Below, in pieces: positions 33,563 to 42,900 of a stretch of DNA of 64,000 nucleotides. The position numbers and the translations under genes were made by a program. This DNA is from JAVSMW01 sp032027005 (GTDB taxonomy: Bacteria > Bacillota > Thermincolia > Thermincolales > UBA2595). Under the pieces are notes generated by a model. It saw only the letters and a list, made by a program, of their open reading frames with translations. It did not search any database and was not told the origin of the DNA. The DNA lies in the NCBI GenBank assembly GCA_032027005.1, contig JAVSMW010000001.1:1-64000 (forward strand). The letters are read 5' to 3'. Numbering within the stretch: position 1 is the stretch's first letter; every line of letters begins with the position of its first letter.

Positions 33563-33922
33563 ATGAATCACGCAAAACTTTCCCTGATCATAGGCATCGG
33601 CATTGTCACCGGCTTGGTCAACGGGCTCTTAGGGATTGGCGGCGGAACCATCCTGATCCCGGCCATGGTTATAGCCCTGGGCATCTCCCAGCATCAGGCC
33701 CACGGCACATCCCTGGCCGTTATTTTGCCAACAACGGTGGCCAGCTGCATTGTTTATGGGCTGAATAATAATTTAAACTACACCATCGCCCTGCAGGTAG
33801 TTACCGGCGGTATCCTGGGTGGGTACCTGGGTGCCCGTTTAATGAATAAAATACCGGCTGACAGGCTGCGCCAGTTTTTTGGGGTGTTCATGTTTTTAGC
33901 CGGTTTAAGGATGATGTTTTAG
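33563..33922 (+). CDS. Half-size TauE/SafE (DUF81) membrane protein, first half
   Basis: A 119-residue protein with four membrane segments, equal to one repeat of the TauE/SafE exporter fold. The repeat signature GLVNGLLGIGGGTILIPAM sits at the N-terminus, and HGTSLAVILPTTVAS and KIPADRLRQFFGVFMFLAGLR follow. Full-length TauE proteins carry two such repeats in about 250 residues. AGAGGTACGAA precedes ATG 33563. Its TAG overlaps the GTG start of the second half by one base, so the two halves are translated together and probably form a heterodimer. Sulfite or organosulfonate export is the family role; the substrate is unknown here. Confidence 0.82.
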   Translation: MNHAKLSLIIGIGIVTGLVNGLLGIGGGTILIPAMVIALGISQHQAHGTSLAVILPTTVASCIVYGLNNNLNYTIALQVVTGGILGGYLGARLMNKIPADRLRQFFGVFMFLAGLRMMF

Positions 33923-34275
33923 TGCTGGTAACCATTATAGGATTCTTAGCAGGCATACTCAGCGGCCTCGCAGTCGGCGGGGGTACCTTGCTGGTCCCGG
34001 CCCTGGTGATTTTATCCGATCTCAGCCAGCACATGGCCCAGGGTGTGACTCTGCTTTCTTTTATTCCAACCTCCATGGTGGCTGTATACACCCACTACAA
34101 GAGCGGGAATGTCCGTCCCCGCCTGGCTTTCTATCTGACTTTTGGAACTGTGGCCGGAGCTGTGGCGGGAGCCATTATAGCCGGTAAAATCCCGGCAGCT
34201 CAATTGAAGCAGTTTTTCGGCGTATTCCTGATGATCATGGGAATATACGAATTTTGCTGCAAAAGACATCATTGA
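33922..34275 (+). CDS. Half-size TauE/SafE (DUF81) membrane protein, second half
   Basis: A 117-residue partner with the same four-span repeat: GFLAGILSGLAVGGGTLLVPAL, then QGVTLLSFIPTSMVA and KIPAAQLKQFFGVFLMIMG. It begins at GTG 33922, sharing a base with the stop of the first half (TAGTG). The two proteins align with each other along most of their length, which shows the ancestral duplication behind TauE. The frame cannot be joined by one indel without losing this clean overlap, so I regard it as a natural split, not an error. Its 3' end overlaps the convergent GGDEF-EAL gene by 7 bp. Confidence 0.8.
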   Translation: MLVTIIGFLAGILSGLAVGGGTLLVPALVILSDLSQHMAQGVTLLSFIPTSMVAVYTHYKSGNVRPRLAFYLTFGTVAGAVAGAIIAGKIPAAQLKQFFGVFLMIMGIYEFCCKRHH

Positions 34276-37200
34276 AGTTTGGCCTTTTGCAGAAGAGCAG
34301 CTATCTCGTCGGCAGGCGCCGGTTCACTAAACAGGTAGCCCTGCAGTACATGACATTCCTGCTGGCTAAAAAAGGCCAACTGTTCTTTGGTCTCAACACC
34401 CTCGATAATTACTTTAAGTTTCATATTCTGGGCCAGCACAATGATGGTGGCTGCAATAGCCGCAGCATCAACATCTGTTAAAACATCCCGGACAAAAGAA
34501 TGGTCAATTTTTAACTTATTGATGGGAAACCGGCGCAGATAATTCAATGATGAATAGCCTGTGCCAAAATCATCAATTGCGATATTAATTCCCATTTCCC
34601 GGAATTGTTTTAGAACAGTAACACTAAAATCAATATCCTGCATTGCCGTAGTCTCGGTAATTTCCAATTCCAGCAGAGATGGCTCCAGCCCGGTTTCCTG
34701 TAACACATTGGCAATAGTTTGGACAAGTTTCTTTTGCCTGAACTGTTTGGCAGAAAGATTCACGGCCAGACGTATAGGTGTCAACCCCTCCGCTTCCCAG
34801 GCCTTCACCTGCCTGCAGGCAGTCCGGAGAACCAGCTCGCCAATTGGGATAATTAGACCTATATCTTCCGCCAGGGAGATAAACTCACCGGGCAAAATCA
34901 AACCTTTCTCAGGATGCCGCCAGCGGAGCAGTGCTTCAACCCCTACAATGCGGCCGGCGACGGTATCAAACTGAGGTTGATAATAGACTTCAAATTCTTT
35001 AGCTTCCACAGCCCTTTTCAAAGCATTCTCCATCTTCATGCGCTCTTTGGTCTTGAAATTCATGGCAGAAGTATAAAACTGGTAGCTGTTTCCCTCTTCC
35101 TTGGCCCGATACATAGCAGTGTCAGCATTTGCAGTGAGGGTTTCGGCATCCTCCCCGTCATTGGGAAAAAGAGCAATCCCGATGCTGGCTGTGATCAAAA
35201 CCTCGGAATTGTTGGCAATCCAGGGTTTTTTAAGAATTTTAATTAAATTACCGGCCACTTTGGCCGCATCTTCCTCGTGGCTGATCTCAGGGAGCAGAAT
35301 TGTGAATTCATCCCCACCCATTCGGGCCACAGTATCATTTTTGCGCACATGGTTTAGCAACTGGCAGGCCACATCATTGAGCAGCTGATCTCCAACTGCA
35401 TGTCCCATCATGTCATTAACATACTTAAAGCGGTCAAGGTCCAGAAACATGACTGCTAGTTTGTGCCCATTGCGCCTGGCCGTAGCTATGGCCACAGTCA
35501 GCCGGTCATAAAAGAGAATGCGGTTTGGCAGATCTGTCAGGGGATCATGATATGCCAAATGGTTAATGGTCTCTTCGGCCCGCTTGCGATCAGTAATATC
35601 CCGCATTACAGCCAGCAAGACCCTGGCCTCACCTATAAAGGCCCCCTGCAGGCTCACTTCTACCGGAAAGGTTGTCCCATCCCTGCGCCTATGCACTGCT
35701 TCAAACAGGCTACCCTGGGTTTCGGCCTCACTAAGGGCTGCCTCAATACTCTCAATTTCATCAGGAATTCTCAGATCAGACATGGTTTTGGTCAAGATCT
35801 CATCCCGGCTGTAGCCATATGCCTTTAAAGCTGCATTGTTGGCCTCTAAGATCCTGCCTTCCCTGCTCAAAAAAAGCATTATATCCCATGCATGTTCTGA
35901 CAAAAGCTGGTATCTTTTGAGGATACCTTCGGATTTCTTGCGCTCGGAAATATCTTCACCTATACTGGATATTCCAACAGCCCGGCCATCAGCATCACGC
36001 AAAAGACTGGTATTCCATGAGATTATGTGGGTTTGCCCATCCCGGGCAACAATTTCCCTCTCAAACCGCTCAAAATCGGGAGTATTATTTTTGATCCGGT
36101 CAGTTAGCTTTCGTCTGTGAAAAGATCTCTTATCTTTAGGGATCAGGGTTTCAAACAAGTCCCGGCCAATCAGCTCTGCCATGGACCAGCCGGAAAGCCT
36201 GAGCAGGTATTGATTACAATAGACAATTTTACCCTGCTCATCAATGGTAACAGTGGCTAAGTGTACATTTTCCAGCATATCACGAAAGCGCCGACCGGAT
36301 TCACGCAAGGCATCCTCAGTCTGCTTGATTTCGGTAATATCCCTGGCAATGCCTTCAAAGCCGGCTAAACTGCCTTCTTCATATATAGGTACAATCCGGT
36401 GTTCTGTATACACAACCCGCCCGTCTTTATGCCACATGCGCATTCTGAGCGGTCCTTTACCGGAAGCTATAAATTTGGTCACCATGTTAATGGAAAAACG
36501 TTCTTGGGCAAATCGCCAGAAAATAAGATCAGGATTTTTGTAATGTTCTTCGGGAGTATAACCTGTGACTGCCAGTGATGAAGGACTGATATATTCAAAA
36601 CACCTGCTGGGTTTAAGCCGGAAGCGGTAAATGATATCTCTGGCATTTTCAGCCATCAAACGAAATCTGCGTTCATTGTTGCTCAAATCCCGATGAATTT
36701 TCTGAAAATAGGCCAGCAGCGTCCCACAGGCTACAGCAGATTCCAATAGTGCCGAAGCTATATATCCCCAAAAAGCAAGCTCCGCAATGCCGTTCAGGAA
36801 GGCATAATTCATTTTATGGATGCCCCATACAATAAAGCCCCAGCCCGCAAACAACCTGCCAAGCCCCTCAGTCTCCCCGGCTTTCAGAAAAGCATACCCG
36901 GTGTAAATGTAAATCAGGCCCACAAACAAAAATGCCGGCAGGTTTAAAGCAAATGCAGGCATCTGAGCCAGGAAGGCGGCTATCTCCCATCCGGCAAACA
37001 GAGCAGAGCAGTATATCCACCATTTAGCCAGGGGTTTGTTTAAAAACAGAAGAGTTCCCCGTAATATCAAAACTCCACTTATTAGATTAACCAACAGTTG
37101 AACTGCCAAAATAATGGCAGCATCGGTCACCAGGTAAAGTAAAATGTCGAAAATAAATCTCGTGGAATAAACGGTCCACCCGGCTGCCCAAATTTTGATA

Positions 37201-37298
37201 TATCGCTTCCGGTCTTGGGAATAAAGATACCAGTATACTAAGGTCAGAACTAGTGAACCACATAATGATGATATCACAGCAGGTACTGTCACTGACAT
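34269..37298 (-). CDS. Membrane PAS-GGDEF-EAL protein (cyclic di-GMP turnover)
   Basis: A 1009-residue protein; positions are counted from an alternative TTG at 37319, seven codons upstream. About seven membrane segments (1-205) are followed by three PAS/PAC domains (~215-335, 340-465, 470-580), a GGDEF domain with intact RMGGDEF (666-672) and an EAL domain with EALLR (795-799) and later ETTAMQD, DDFGTGYSSL and KIDHSF motifs. Both cyclase and phosphodiesterase sites look complete, so it may do either or be controlled by the sensor domains. The start ATG 37298 is only weakly supported. It is monocistronic and likely senses a membrane or redox signal. Confidence 0.9.
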   Translation of the reverse strand: MSVTVPAVISSLCGSLVLTLVYWYLYSQDRKRYIKIWAAGWTVYSTRFIFDILLYLVTDAAIILAVQLLVNLISGVLILRGTLLFLNKPLAKWWIYCSALFAGWEIAAFLAQMPAFALNLPAFLFVGLIYIYTGYAFLKAGETEGLGRLFAGWGFIVWGIHKMNYAFLNGIAELAFWGYIASALLESAVACGTLLAYFQKIHRDLSNNERRFRLMAENARDIIYRFRLKPSRCFEYISPSSLAVTGYTPEEHYKNPDLIFWRFAQERFSINMVTKFIASGKGPLRMRMWHKDGRVVYTEHRIVPIYEEGSLAGFEGIARDITEIKQTEDALRESGRRFRDMLENVHLATVTIDEQGKIVYCNQYLLRLSGWSMAELIGRDLFETLIPKDKRSFHRRKLTDRIKNNTPDFERFEREIVARDGQTHIISWNTSLLRDADGRAVGISSIGEDISERKKSEGILKRYQLLSEHAWDIMLFLSREGRILEANNAALKAYGYSRDEILTKTMSDLRIPDEIESIEAALSEAETQGSLFEAVHRRRDGTTFPVEVSLQGAFIGEARVLLAVMRDITDRKRAEETINHLAYHDPLTDLPNRILFYDRLTVAIATARRNGHKLAVMFLDLDRFKYVNDMMGHAVGDQLLNDVACQLLNHVRKNDTVARMGGDEFTILLPEISHEEDAAKVAGNLIKILKKPWIANNSEVLITASIGIALFPNDGEDAETLTANADTAMYRAKEEGNSYQFYTSAMNFKTKERMKMENALKRAVEAKEFEVYYQPQFDTVAGRIVGVEALLRWRHPEKGLILPGEFISLAEDIGLIIPIGELVLRTACRQVKAWEAEGLTPIRLAVNLSAKQFRQKKLVQTIANVLQETGLEPSLLELEITETTAMQDIDFSVTVLKQFREMGINIAIDDFGTGYSSLNYLRRFPINKLKIDHSFVRDVLTDVDAAAIAATIIVLAQNMKLKVIIEGVETKEQLAFFSQQECHVLQGYLFSEPAPADEIAALLQKAKLQ

Positions 37299-37391
37299 TC
37301 TCTCAACCACCCACAACAATGATTTGATGTGAAGATTTTATAAAAAAATTCCCGTTCTTTAATGAACAGGCAATATTAACTGTCAAACTGC

Positions 37392-38000
37392 TTAACCGAG
37401 CATCCGGCCCAGAGGACCGTTTTCATCAATAATATCCTGAATCTCATACACAGATATCGGAAAATATAAGATTCCATATACATATGCTGCAATTTCGTAC
37501 TGCTGGAAATAAATCACCAGTGCCTTGTCTGCAATGTAGTAGTCCTGATCCGGCCGAATGGCGGTAAATTCCTGCAAAAGCACTATTTCACGCTCAGCAA
37601 TCTGCTCCTTTATAATCTCGGATAATATAAGTATATAATTACTGTTAGGTTTAAACAGGTCGCTTAACTGGAAGGTCCTTCCGGTTTGCACGTCAAAGGT
37701 CAGTGATTTAACGATGGTCAGCCCGTGGGCGCCGCCGGAGAAAGTGTAGTTAATAATCGATAAGCTCAGGATCCCACGTTCATTGGTTTTAATTTCAAAT
37801 CTACCTGTGACTTCGGCCTGGGGGTTGTCATAATAGCCTTGTTCCTTAAGAAGTGCGCAAACCAGGTGCCAGATCGCTTTATTTATATGCTGTTGTACAT
37901 CCTGATTGGGCATTCCATATACTACCGGATAGTAAAGATCCAAGCGCGGTGCCGTCATATGCCGGCTATAAATCAGGACTGGGTTGTCGTTAGCATTCAC
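37392..38000 (-). CDS. DUF3298/RsiV-like domain protein
   Basis: A protein of about 202 residues resembling the DUF3298/DUF4163 (PdaC/RsiV-like) family: YYPVVYGMPNQDVQQHINKAI near the start, FSGGAHGLTIVKSLTFDVQTG in the centre and ALVIYFQQYEIAAY near the end. In RsiV and PdaC this domain lies outside the cell and binds lysozyme or acts beside a deacetylase. Here no signal peptide or membrane segment is visible, so it may be cytoplasmic. I prefer GTG 38000, behind AAAGGGAGATGG, to the upstream ATG 38021, which has no ribosome site. It sits alone between unrelated genes. Confidence 0.7.
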   Translation of the reverse strand: MNANDNPVLIYSRHMTAPRLDLYYPVVYGMPNQDVQQHINKAIWHLVCALLKEQGYYDNPQAEVTGRFEIKTNERGILSLSIINYTFSGGAHGLTIVKSLTFDVQTGRTFQLSDLFKPNSNYILILSEIIKEQIAEREIVLLQEFTAIRPDQDYYIADKALVIYFQQYEIAAYVYGILYFPISVYEIQDIIDENGPLGRMLG

Positions 38001-38137
38001 TGTAAACCATCTCCCTTTCATGGGTTATTTATAACAGCATATTCCCATAATCATGAGATGGTTAAAATATGAAAGTTAAATAATGATGTAGAACTTATTT
38101 AAATCGATGTAGAAACCTCCTTCAGGTGGAATAAAGC

Positions 38138-38845
38138 TTATTCTTCTATAGCGGCTCCAAGTTTGCGGAGATGTTTTCTAAAAGTGTACTCAAAGTCTCG
38201 GTCTCTTTCACTCAGGTACTCATCAAACTTAAACTGTTCACGCAAGCTGATGCCTGCTTTAATTTTTTCAGCATGCTGACGCTCAGTTTCAAATATTTCT
38301 TTGGCCGTCTCTATGATTTCATGGGAGCGGTTTTCAGGAATAAACATGACCCCATCATCATCGGCCAAAACGTAATCCTTCCTATACTGCTCAAACTTCG
38401 CAAACTTCGTCAGCTGATGCGCGCCCGGATGTCTGCGTCCCGGTCTCAGTGGACCGGCGGGAAATGAACCGTAACTAAAGACTGGGAATCCGATTTTGAT
38501 AAGTTCAGCAGTGTCCCGGTGGCAGCCGTTGATGATGATCCCCCCAATGCCGGCCAACTGAGCCTCCAAAACTGTCAAATCACCAATACATCCTTCATCC
38601 ATCCTGCCGTCGTTATCGATTACCAGGATATCCCCCTTGTCGGCATGATACATGGCCTCCAGAAAAATATCGACACTGCCGAAATGCCGCAGTGGTAAAA
38701 TCCTTCCTGCCGCCCTTAAGCCTGGAACCAGAGGAACTACTCCGGGCAGGGGTATTTGCAATTGGACGCCCAGCCTTAAACAGGCATCTGCTATTATCGG
38801 AGTTGAAAGCCTGCTAAATTCCTGATATATTTCCGCGTTGTTCAT
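38138..38845 (-). CDS. RraA-family protein (HMG aldolase/RraA-like)
   Basis: A 235-residue RraA-like protein with the core GDILVIDNDGRMDEGCIGDL and GIGGIIINGCHRDTAELI and a C-terminal helix that is longer than usual. The family includes 4-hydroxy-4-methyl-2-oxoglutarate/oxaloacetate aldolases and the RNase E regulator RraA. The metal-site residues (Asp in NGCHRD and the following acidic residue) appear present, so an aldolase or decarboxylase role is more likely in a Gram-positive. ATG 38845 follows GGAGGAAAGAC. Its isolated position gives no pathway. Confidence 0.82.
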   Translation of the reverse strand: MNNAEIYQEFSRLSTPIIADACLRLGVQLQIPLPGVVPLVPGLRAAGRILPLRHFGSVDIFLEAMYHADKGDILVIDNDGRMDEGCIGDLTVLEAQLAGIGGIIINGCHRDTAELIKIGFPVFSYGSFPAGPLRPGRRHPGAHQLTKFAKFEQYRKDYVLADDDGVMFIPENRSHEIIETAKEIFETERQHAEKIKAGISLREQFKFDEYLSERDRDFEYTFRKHLRKLGAAIEE

Positions 38846-38970
38846 GTCTTTCCTCCATCAAAACTTTCTAGTATGATTATCCCTTTTAATTAAATTGATA
38901 CCAGGAAGTGAAAATTTAGACAAACCAAACTAACTCATAGGAATCTTCTACAAAAGTTGACATTTTCCTG

Positions 38971-39867
38971 CTAATTTAAGGAAGACAGTTTATAGATATC
39001 AAGGGGAATTCCTTTGGAGGCGTCCAGTTCCAGGGAAATCGCTCCTCTTTTACACTTGGTGACACAAACACCGCAGCCCATACATTTATCTGGATCGAAA
39101 GTGCGATTTGGGGAAATGGCAGCGAATGGGCAGGCTTCAGAACAATTTCCGCAATGCACACACAATTCTTCACTAATCCGGGCAGTATACCCGGAAGAGG
39201 CCACTGCCGGTACTCCATATTGGTTCATGGCCTTTATACCCATACAGCAGCATTTGCAGCAGTTACACATGACATAGAACCGGTCGAAACAGATATCTTT
39301 AAAATATGCCGAGTGAACACAGCCTTGTTGGTGAACTTCGGCCAGTAAGTCCAGGGCTTCCTGCTGAGATAAGCGTTTGGACGTATCAGGATGATGTTCC
39401 AGAACAAAGTCTGTGAAAGGCTTGCCAACCACCATGCAAACCTTGGAAGGAGAGCACGGGTGCGGAGAAATTTTACGGCACGGGCACTCCGTCACCACTA
39501 TGTCCAGGGGATGGTCCAGCACCAGCTGACGGGCCGCCGGGTAAGGTATGATTTGCTCAAGATCATGTATATGAACATGTTTATCAGTCAGAATCAGTTT
39601 TTTGGCCAGTTCGGGTGAAAGCACCTTCGCATGATAACCATCAGCCAAATGGTGTACATCTTTAACGCGAGCCAGCCAGGGCAGCAATGCCCTGACTATC
39701 CTCAGATAGACAGAGGTCCAGCGCATGTAGAAATACAGATACAGGAAACGGAAACCAAAGCCTTTTTCCCTGGCTGAGGCCAGTGTGGAGGGCCTTAACC
39801 GGAGGCCCCTCTCACCTGAAATGATTAAGATGATAATTGATGTGAGTGCAATCATTAAATATATCAT
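38971..39867 (-). CDS. Membrane-anchored multi-cluster 4Fe-4S ferredoxin-like protein
   Basis: A 298-residue protein. One N-terminal membrane segment (ALTSIIILIIS) is followed by a cytoplasmic part with two non-classical cysteine groups, CPCRKISPHPC with C seven residues on, and CNCCKCCCMG, and then two classical clusters, CVHCGNCSEACP and CMGCGVCVTKCK, at the C-terminus. It should carry electrons near the membrane. The CxC/CCxCCC groups resemble those in unannotated 4Fe-4S proteins of clostridia and may hold an additional cluster. It precedes no obvious redox partner, so its partner is unknown. ATG 39867 has only a weak upstream site. Confidence 0.78.
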   Translation of the reverse strand: MIYLMIALTSIIILIISGERGLRLRPSTLASAREKGFGFRFLYLYFYMRWTSVYLRIVRALLPWLARVKDVHHLADGYHAKVLSPELAKKLILTDKHVHIHDLEQIIPYPAARQLVLDHPLDIVVTECPCRKISPHPCSPSKVCMVVGKPFTDFVLEHHPDTSKRLSQQEALDLLAEVHQQGCVHSAYFKDICFDRFYVMCNCCKCCCMGIKAMNQYGVPAVASSGYTARISEELCVHCGNCSEACPFAAISPNRTFDPDKCMGCGVCVTKCKRGAISLELDASKGIPLDIYKLSSLN

Positions 39868-39896
39868 GAGTTAGCATTTCATCCTTAAATTGTAAA

Positions 39897-39917
39897 ACTC
39901 CTCTACATGTAGAGTTA
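39897..39917 (-). terminator. Palindrome after the PKD-protein gene
   Basis: CTCTACATGTAGAG (39901-39914) is a perfect palindrome a few bases past the stop of the giant PKD gene and is followed on the minus strand by TTTTAC. It may terminate or stabilise the Tad-like transcript. Confidence 0.45.
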
Positions 39918-42900
39918 TTACCAGTTTCTATGAAATTTATAATAATCCAGCCATCCTCCGCTAATGAGTATTGGCACATCATGATATTTTACCGTACTGT
40001 TGGAATAGACCGCCGTGAAGCGGAAGATATACGGGCCGTCCGGGATATTTTCGAATTCCTCCCGCCACATTTCGCCGCTCCACTGAGTCTTTCCGGCATT
40101 GGAGTTCAAGGGCACACTCACACCTGAATAAAGAAATTCAACTGTGACTGACTGGGCCCTGGTGGCGGACATTCCGGTGTCAGTTGTGTCGGCCGCCAGG
40201 ACAAATTCTTCCCCGGCCCAGAAGGTGTTGTAGGGCCGCGGTGCTTCAGCAGTGCCGGTTTGGTGCTGGTTATACCGCTTTCTGTGATCATTCCAGATTT
40301 CGGTATGCCCGACATAGCCGGTTGCGCCCAAGGGGCCGGCCACAAATGACTTGGTGACAACATCAGACATTCCGCCGGGATCCATGGCCCTGAGGGTTAC
40401 CCAGTAGGTCCCCGGAAGCACATTGTTTAAGGCAATATTTTTTGTGGAAAAGTTCGCTGTATTCCCCAGAGGATTAAAGACTGTCCAGACATATGTTAAC
40501 AGGTCACCGTCAGGGTCAGTGGACAGGTTATTTAAAGAAACCGCATCTCCTTCATAAATAACGGCTGGAGTCCAACTGAAATCAGCTGACGGCGGCCTTT
40601 GCAGGCTCACAACGGTAATAGACTTTTCCACAGGATCACTCCATGCGCCAAAAACATCTCTGACTTCCAGATGCACCACGTAATTGCCTAAAGCGGTTAT
40701 CCCGGATGGTTTGCCATTGGTCCAGCCGACATCAGTAGTTTTCCGCCATTTCCAGAGCCATGCTGCAATCCCTTTGTCCGGCCTGCGGAATTGAAAATCA
40801 GGGTCATACGATAAGTCTGTCACATTAAGGGTCCCGGCCTGTACACTAAAATCCGCAACTGGTTTTCGGTGAACGATAATAGTTGTCGGCGCCGGGTCGC
40901 TCCACATGCGGTAATTCAAAAATCGCAGATCGTTGTTGGCCGGATCATCCTGGGCTCTGTACTGAACATCATACTTACCAGCCTTATCCAAAGTCGCAAC
41001 TGGACCGGAGAGGACCTTGTTATGATATGAAGAAACCCCTGCGTTATTATCAACATAATTTGCCTCATGAATATAGCTCCAGTTTTCTGCCACTTTGGGG
41101 TCATCCTCATAATCAGAATATGTTGGGTTGTAGCCCAGTGACTGGCCAAGCAGCAGATAAATTGTTCCCGATAAAGGAGCTGCCACAACATTGTTATTGA
41201 TATAGTCGGCAAGCCGGCTGAGAGGTACGGACATATCTGCAGTAGCTGTGATAATAGTTTGGTCGGTTAGCTTTGATGTAAGCTGCTTAACAGAAGGAAT
41301 ACTTCCGGCATTGGCTAATGCAACAAAATTGGCCTTATTGCTTATTAAACTATTAGCAGTATCAGTAAGTGAAGTGGCGTTTGAATCTGTATAAGGTTCC
41401 TCGGCTAATGANACAATGACTTTAGTGGCATCGGATCTGTAGGTTTGCTCCGCTTTGGCCTGAATATCTGCTAATGTCGCATGGGGTGTGGTATCTAGCG
41501 TATAGTTAAGAAAAAGTGATGCATTCCGGAGATTTAACCCATTACCGGGATCTCCGTTGAATATGAGGCGGAAATATCGGAATTTAGAAGGATAGTCAGA
41601 ATTTGCCAGAGATACAGATTTTTGCGGAAGGTCCCCTCTATCATCGCCGGTGTAACTGGTTATTTTGATTGTTGTCCAGTTAACATTATCTAAACTCGTT
41701 TGAGCCGTTACATAAAGATGACCCAACTCATCTTCATCGCCACCAATGCTTTGAAACCAGAATTTAAAATAAGAATCTCTTAACATTGAACTGGAGATGA
41801 CTTGCCCTAAATCCCACCGCACATCATTACTGGTTCCATCGTCAACATCGGAGCCTGCCATATAGTTGCCACCGATATCGTTTAACCAGCCGTGAAAACG
41901 TTTGTACTTTTCATCGTATGTTAAGGAAACATTTAAAGTGGCTGCCCCCGGACTGCCAAGGTAAGAAGAAAAGTGTACATAACGTATTGACTCAATGGGT
42001 GGCCCTTTAGCTTCATTCATAATGCCCCCAGGCAAATTACTGTGACTGCCCCAATAAATACCCCAATAGGACCAATATCTGTCTACATTAAACCAATCTG
42101 TACCGTTCTCACTGGCATTTATCCGATATTCAATAGTATTTGGACATGTCCATGTTGGAGTGAAACTTGTAATAGAGCCAATTGGAATCGCTTTGCCTAA
42201 ATCAACAGTAGCATTAGACCAAGGGCTGCTCGCGGTTTTATTGATGGTGCCTGAATCAGGTGCGGTGACCGCTGAAGTATTGTAGAACGCATAATCAACG
42301 TTCTTCGCCGCTAATTTACTGCCTAAAATAGCTTCCAAGTTGTTAACCATAGCCGGAAAACGGTTATAGTAATCAGTCAGGTAACCCTGGGAGAAAATTA
42401 TATCTACTTTTGGCTTTAAGGTGGCCGTAAAACTGGTGAACGGTGCAATATTCTGCACATCAATTATTTTTTCGGCCTGGGGCTTGGACAAGGTATCACC
42501 AGTGCGGTAATCATCAGCTGTGATAAAAGCCGGAATAGTTTCCTGGCCGAAACTTTCCTGCACATCAAGTTCTACCAGGTATTTACCTACTTTGTTTACC
42601 TTCAGTACTGGTGCAGGGTTGTTACCAGTATCAAAAATAACCCAAGGCTCGTCCAGGAAAGAACCGTCATTATCACTGTCATAGCTGTATTTCCAGTTTC
42701 TCAGCGAAATGTTGTCACCATCTGGAGAGCCGGTTCTGTCATTTAAAGTTAAATAAACATAGTTATTAACTGCGGGGTTGCGAAAGGCTATGACTGATCT
42801 CAAGAAATCCGCTCTTGGCGGGTCATCGGGGATAATAATAAGGTCCCGGTATACCCATTCAGAATCATATTTCTCATTATGTACCCTTAACCCTACCCGG

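Noticed and set aside
33535..33768. Plus-strand frame overlapping the first TauE half
   Set aside because: It is out of frame with the membrane protein and encodes a low-complexity arginine/histidine-rich sequence.
38110..38135. Third copy of the dispersed repeat near CTTCAGGTGGA
   Set aside because: Only about 11 bp match; the rest of the repeat is absent, so it is coincidence.
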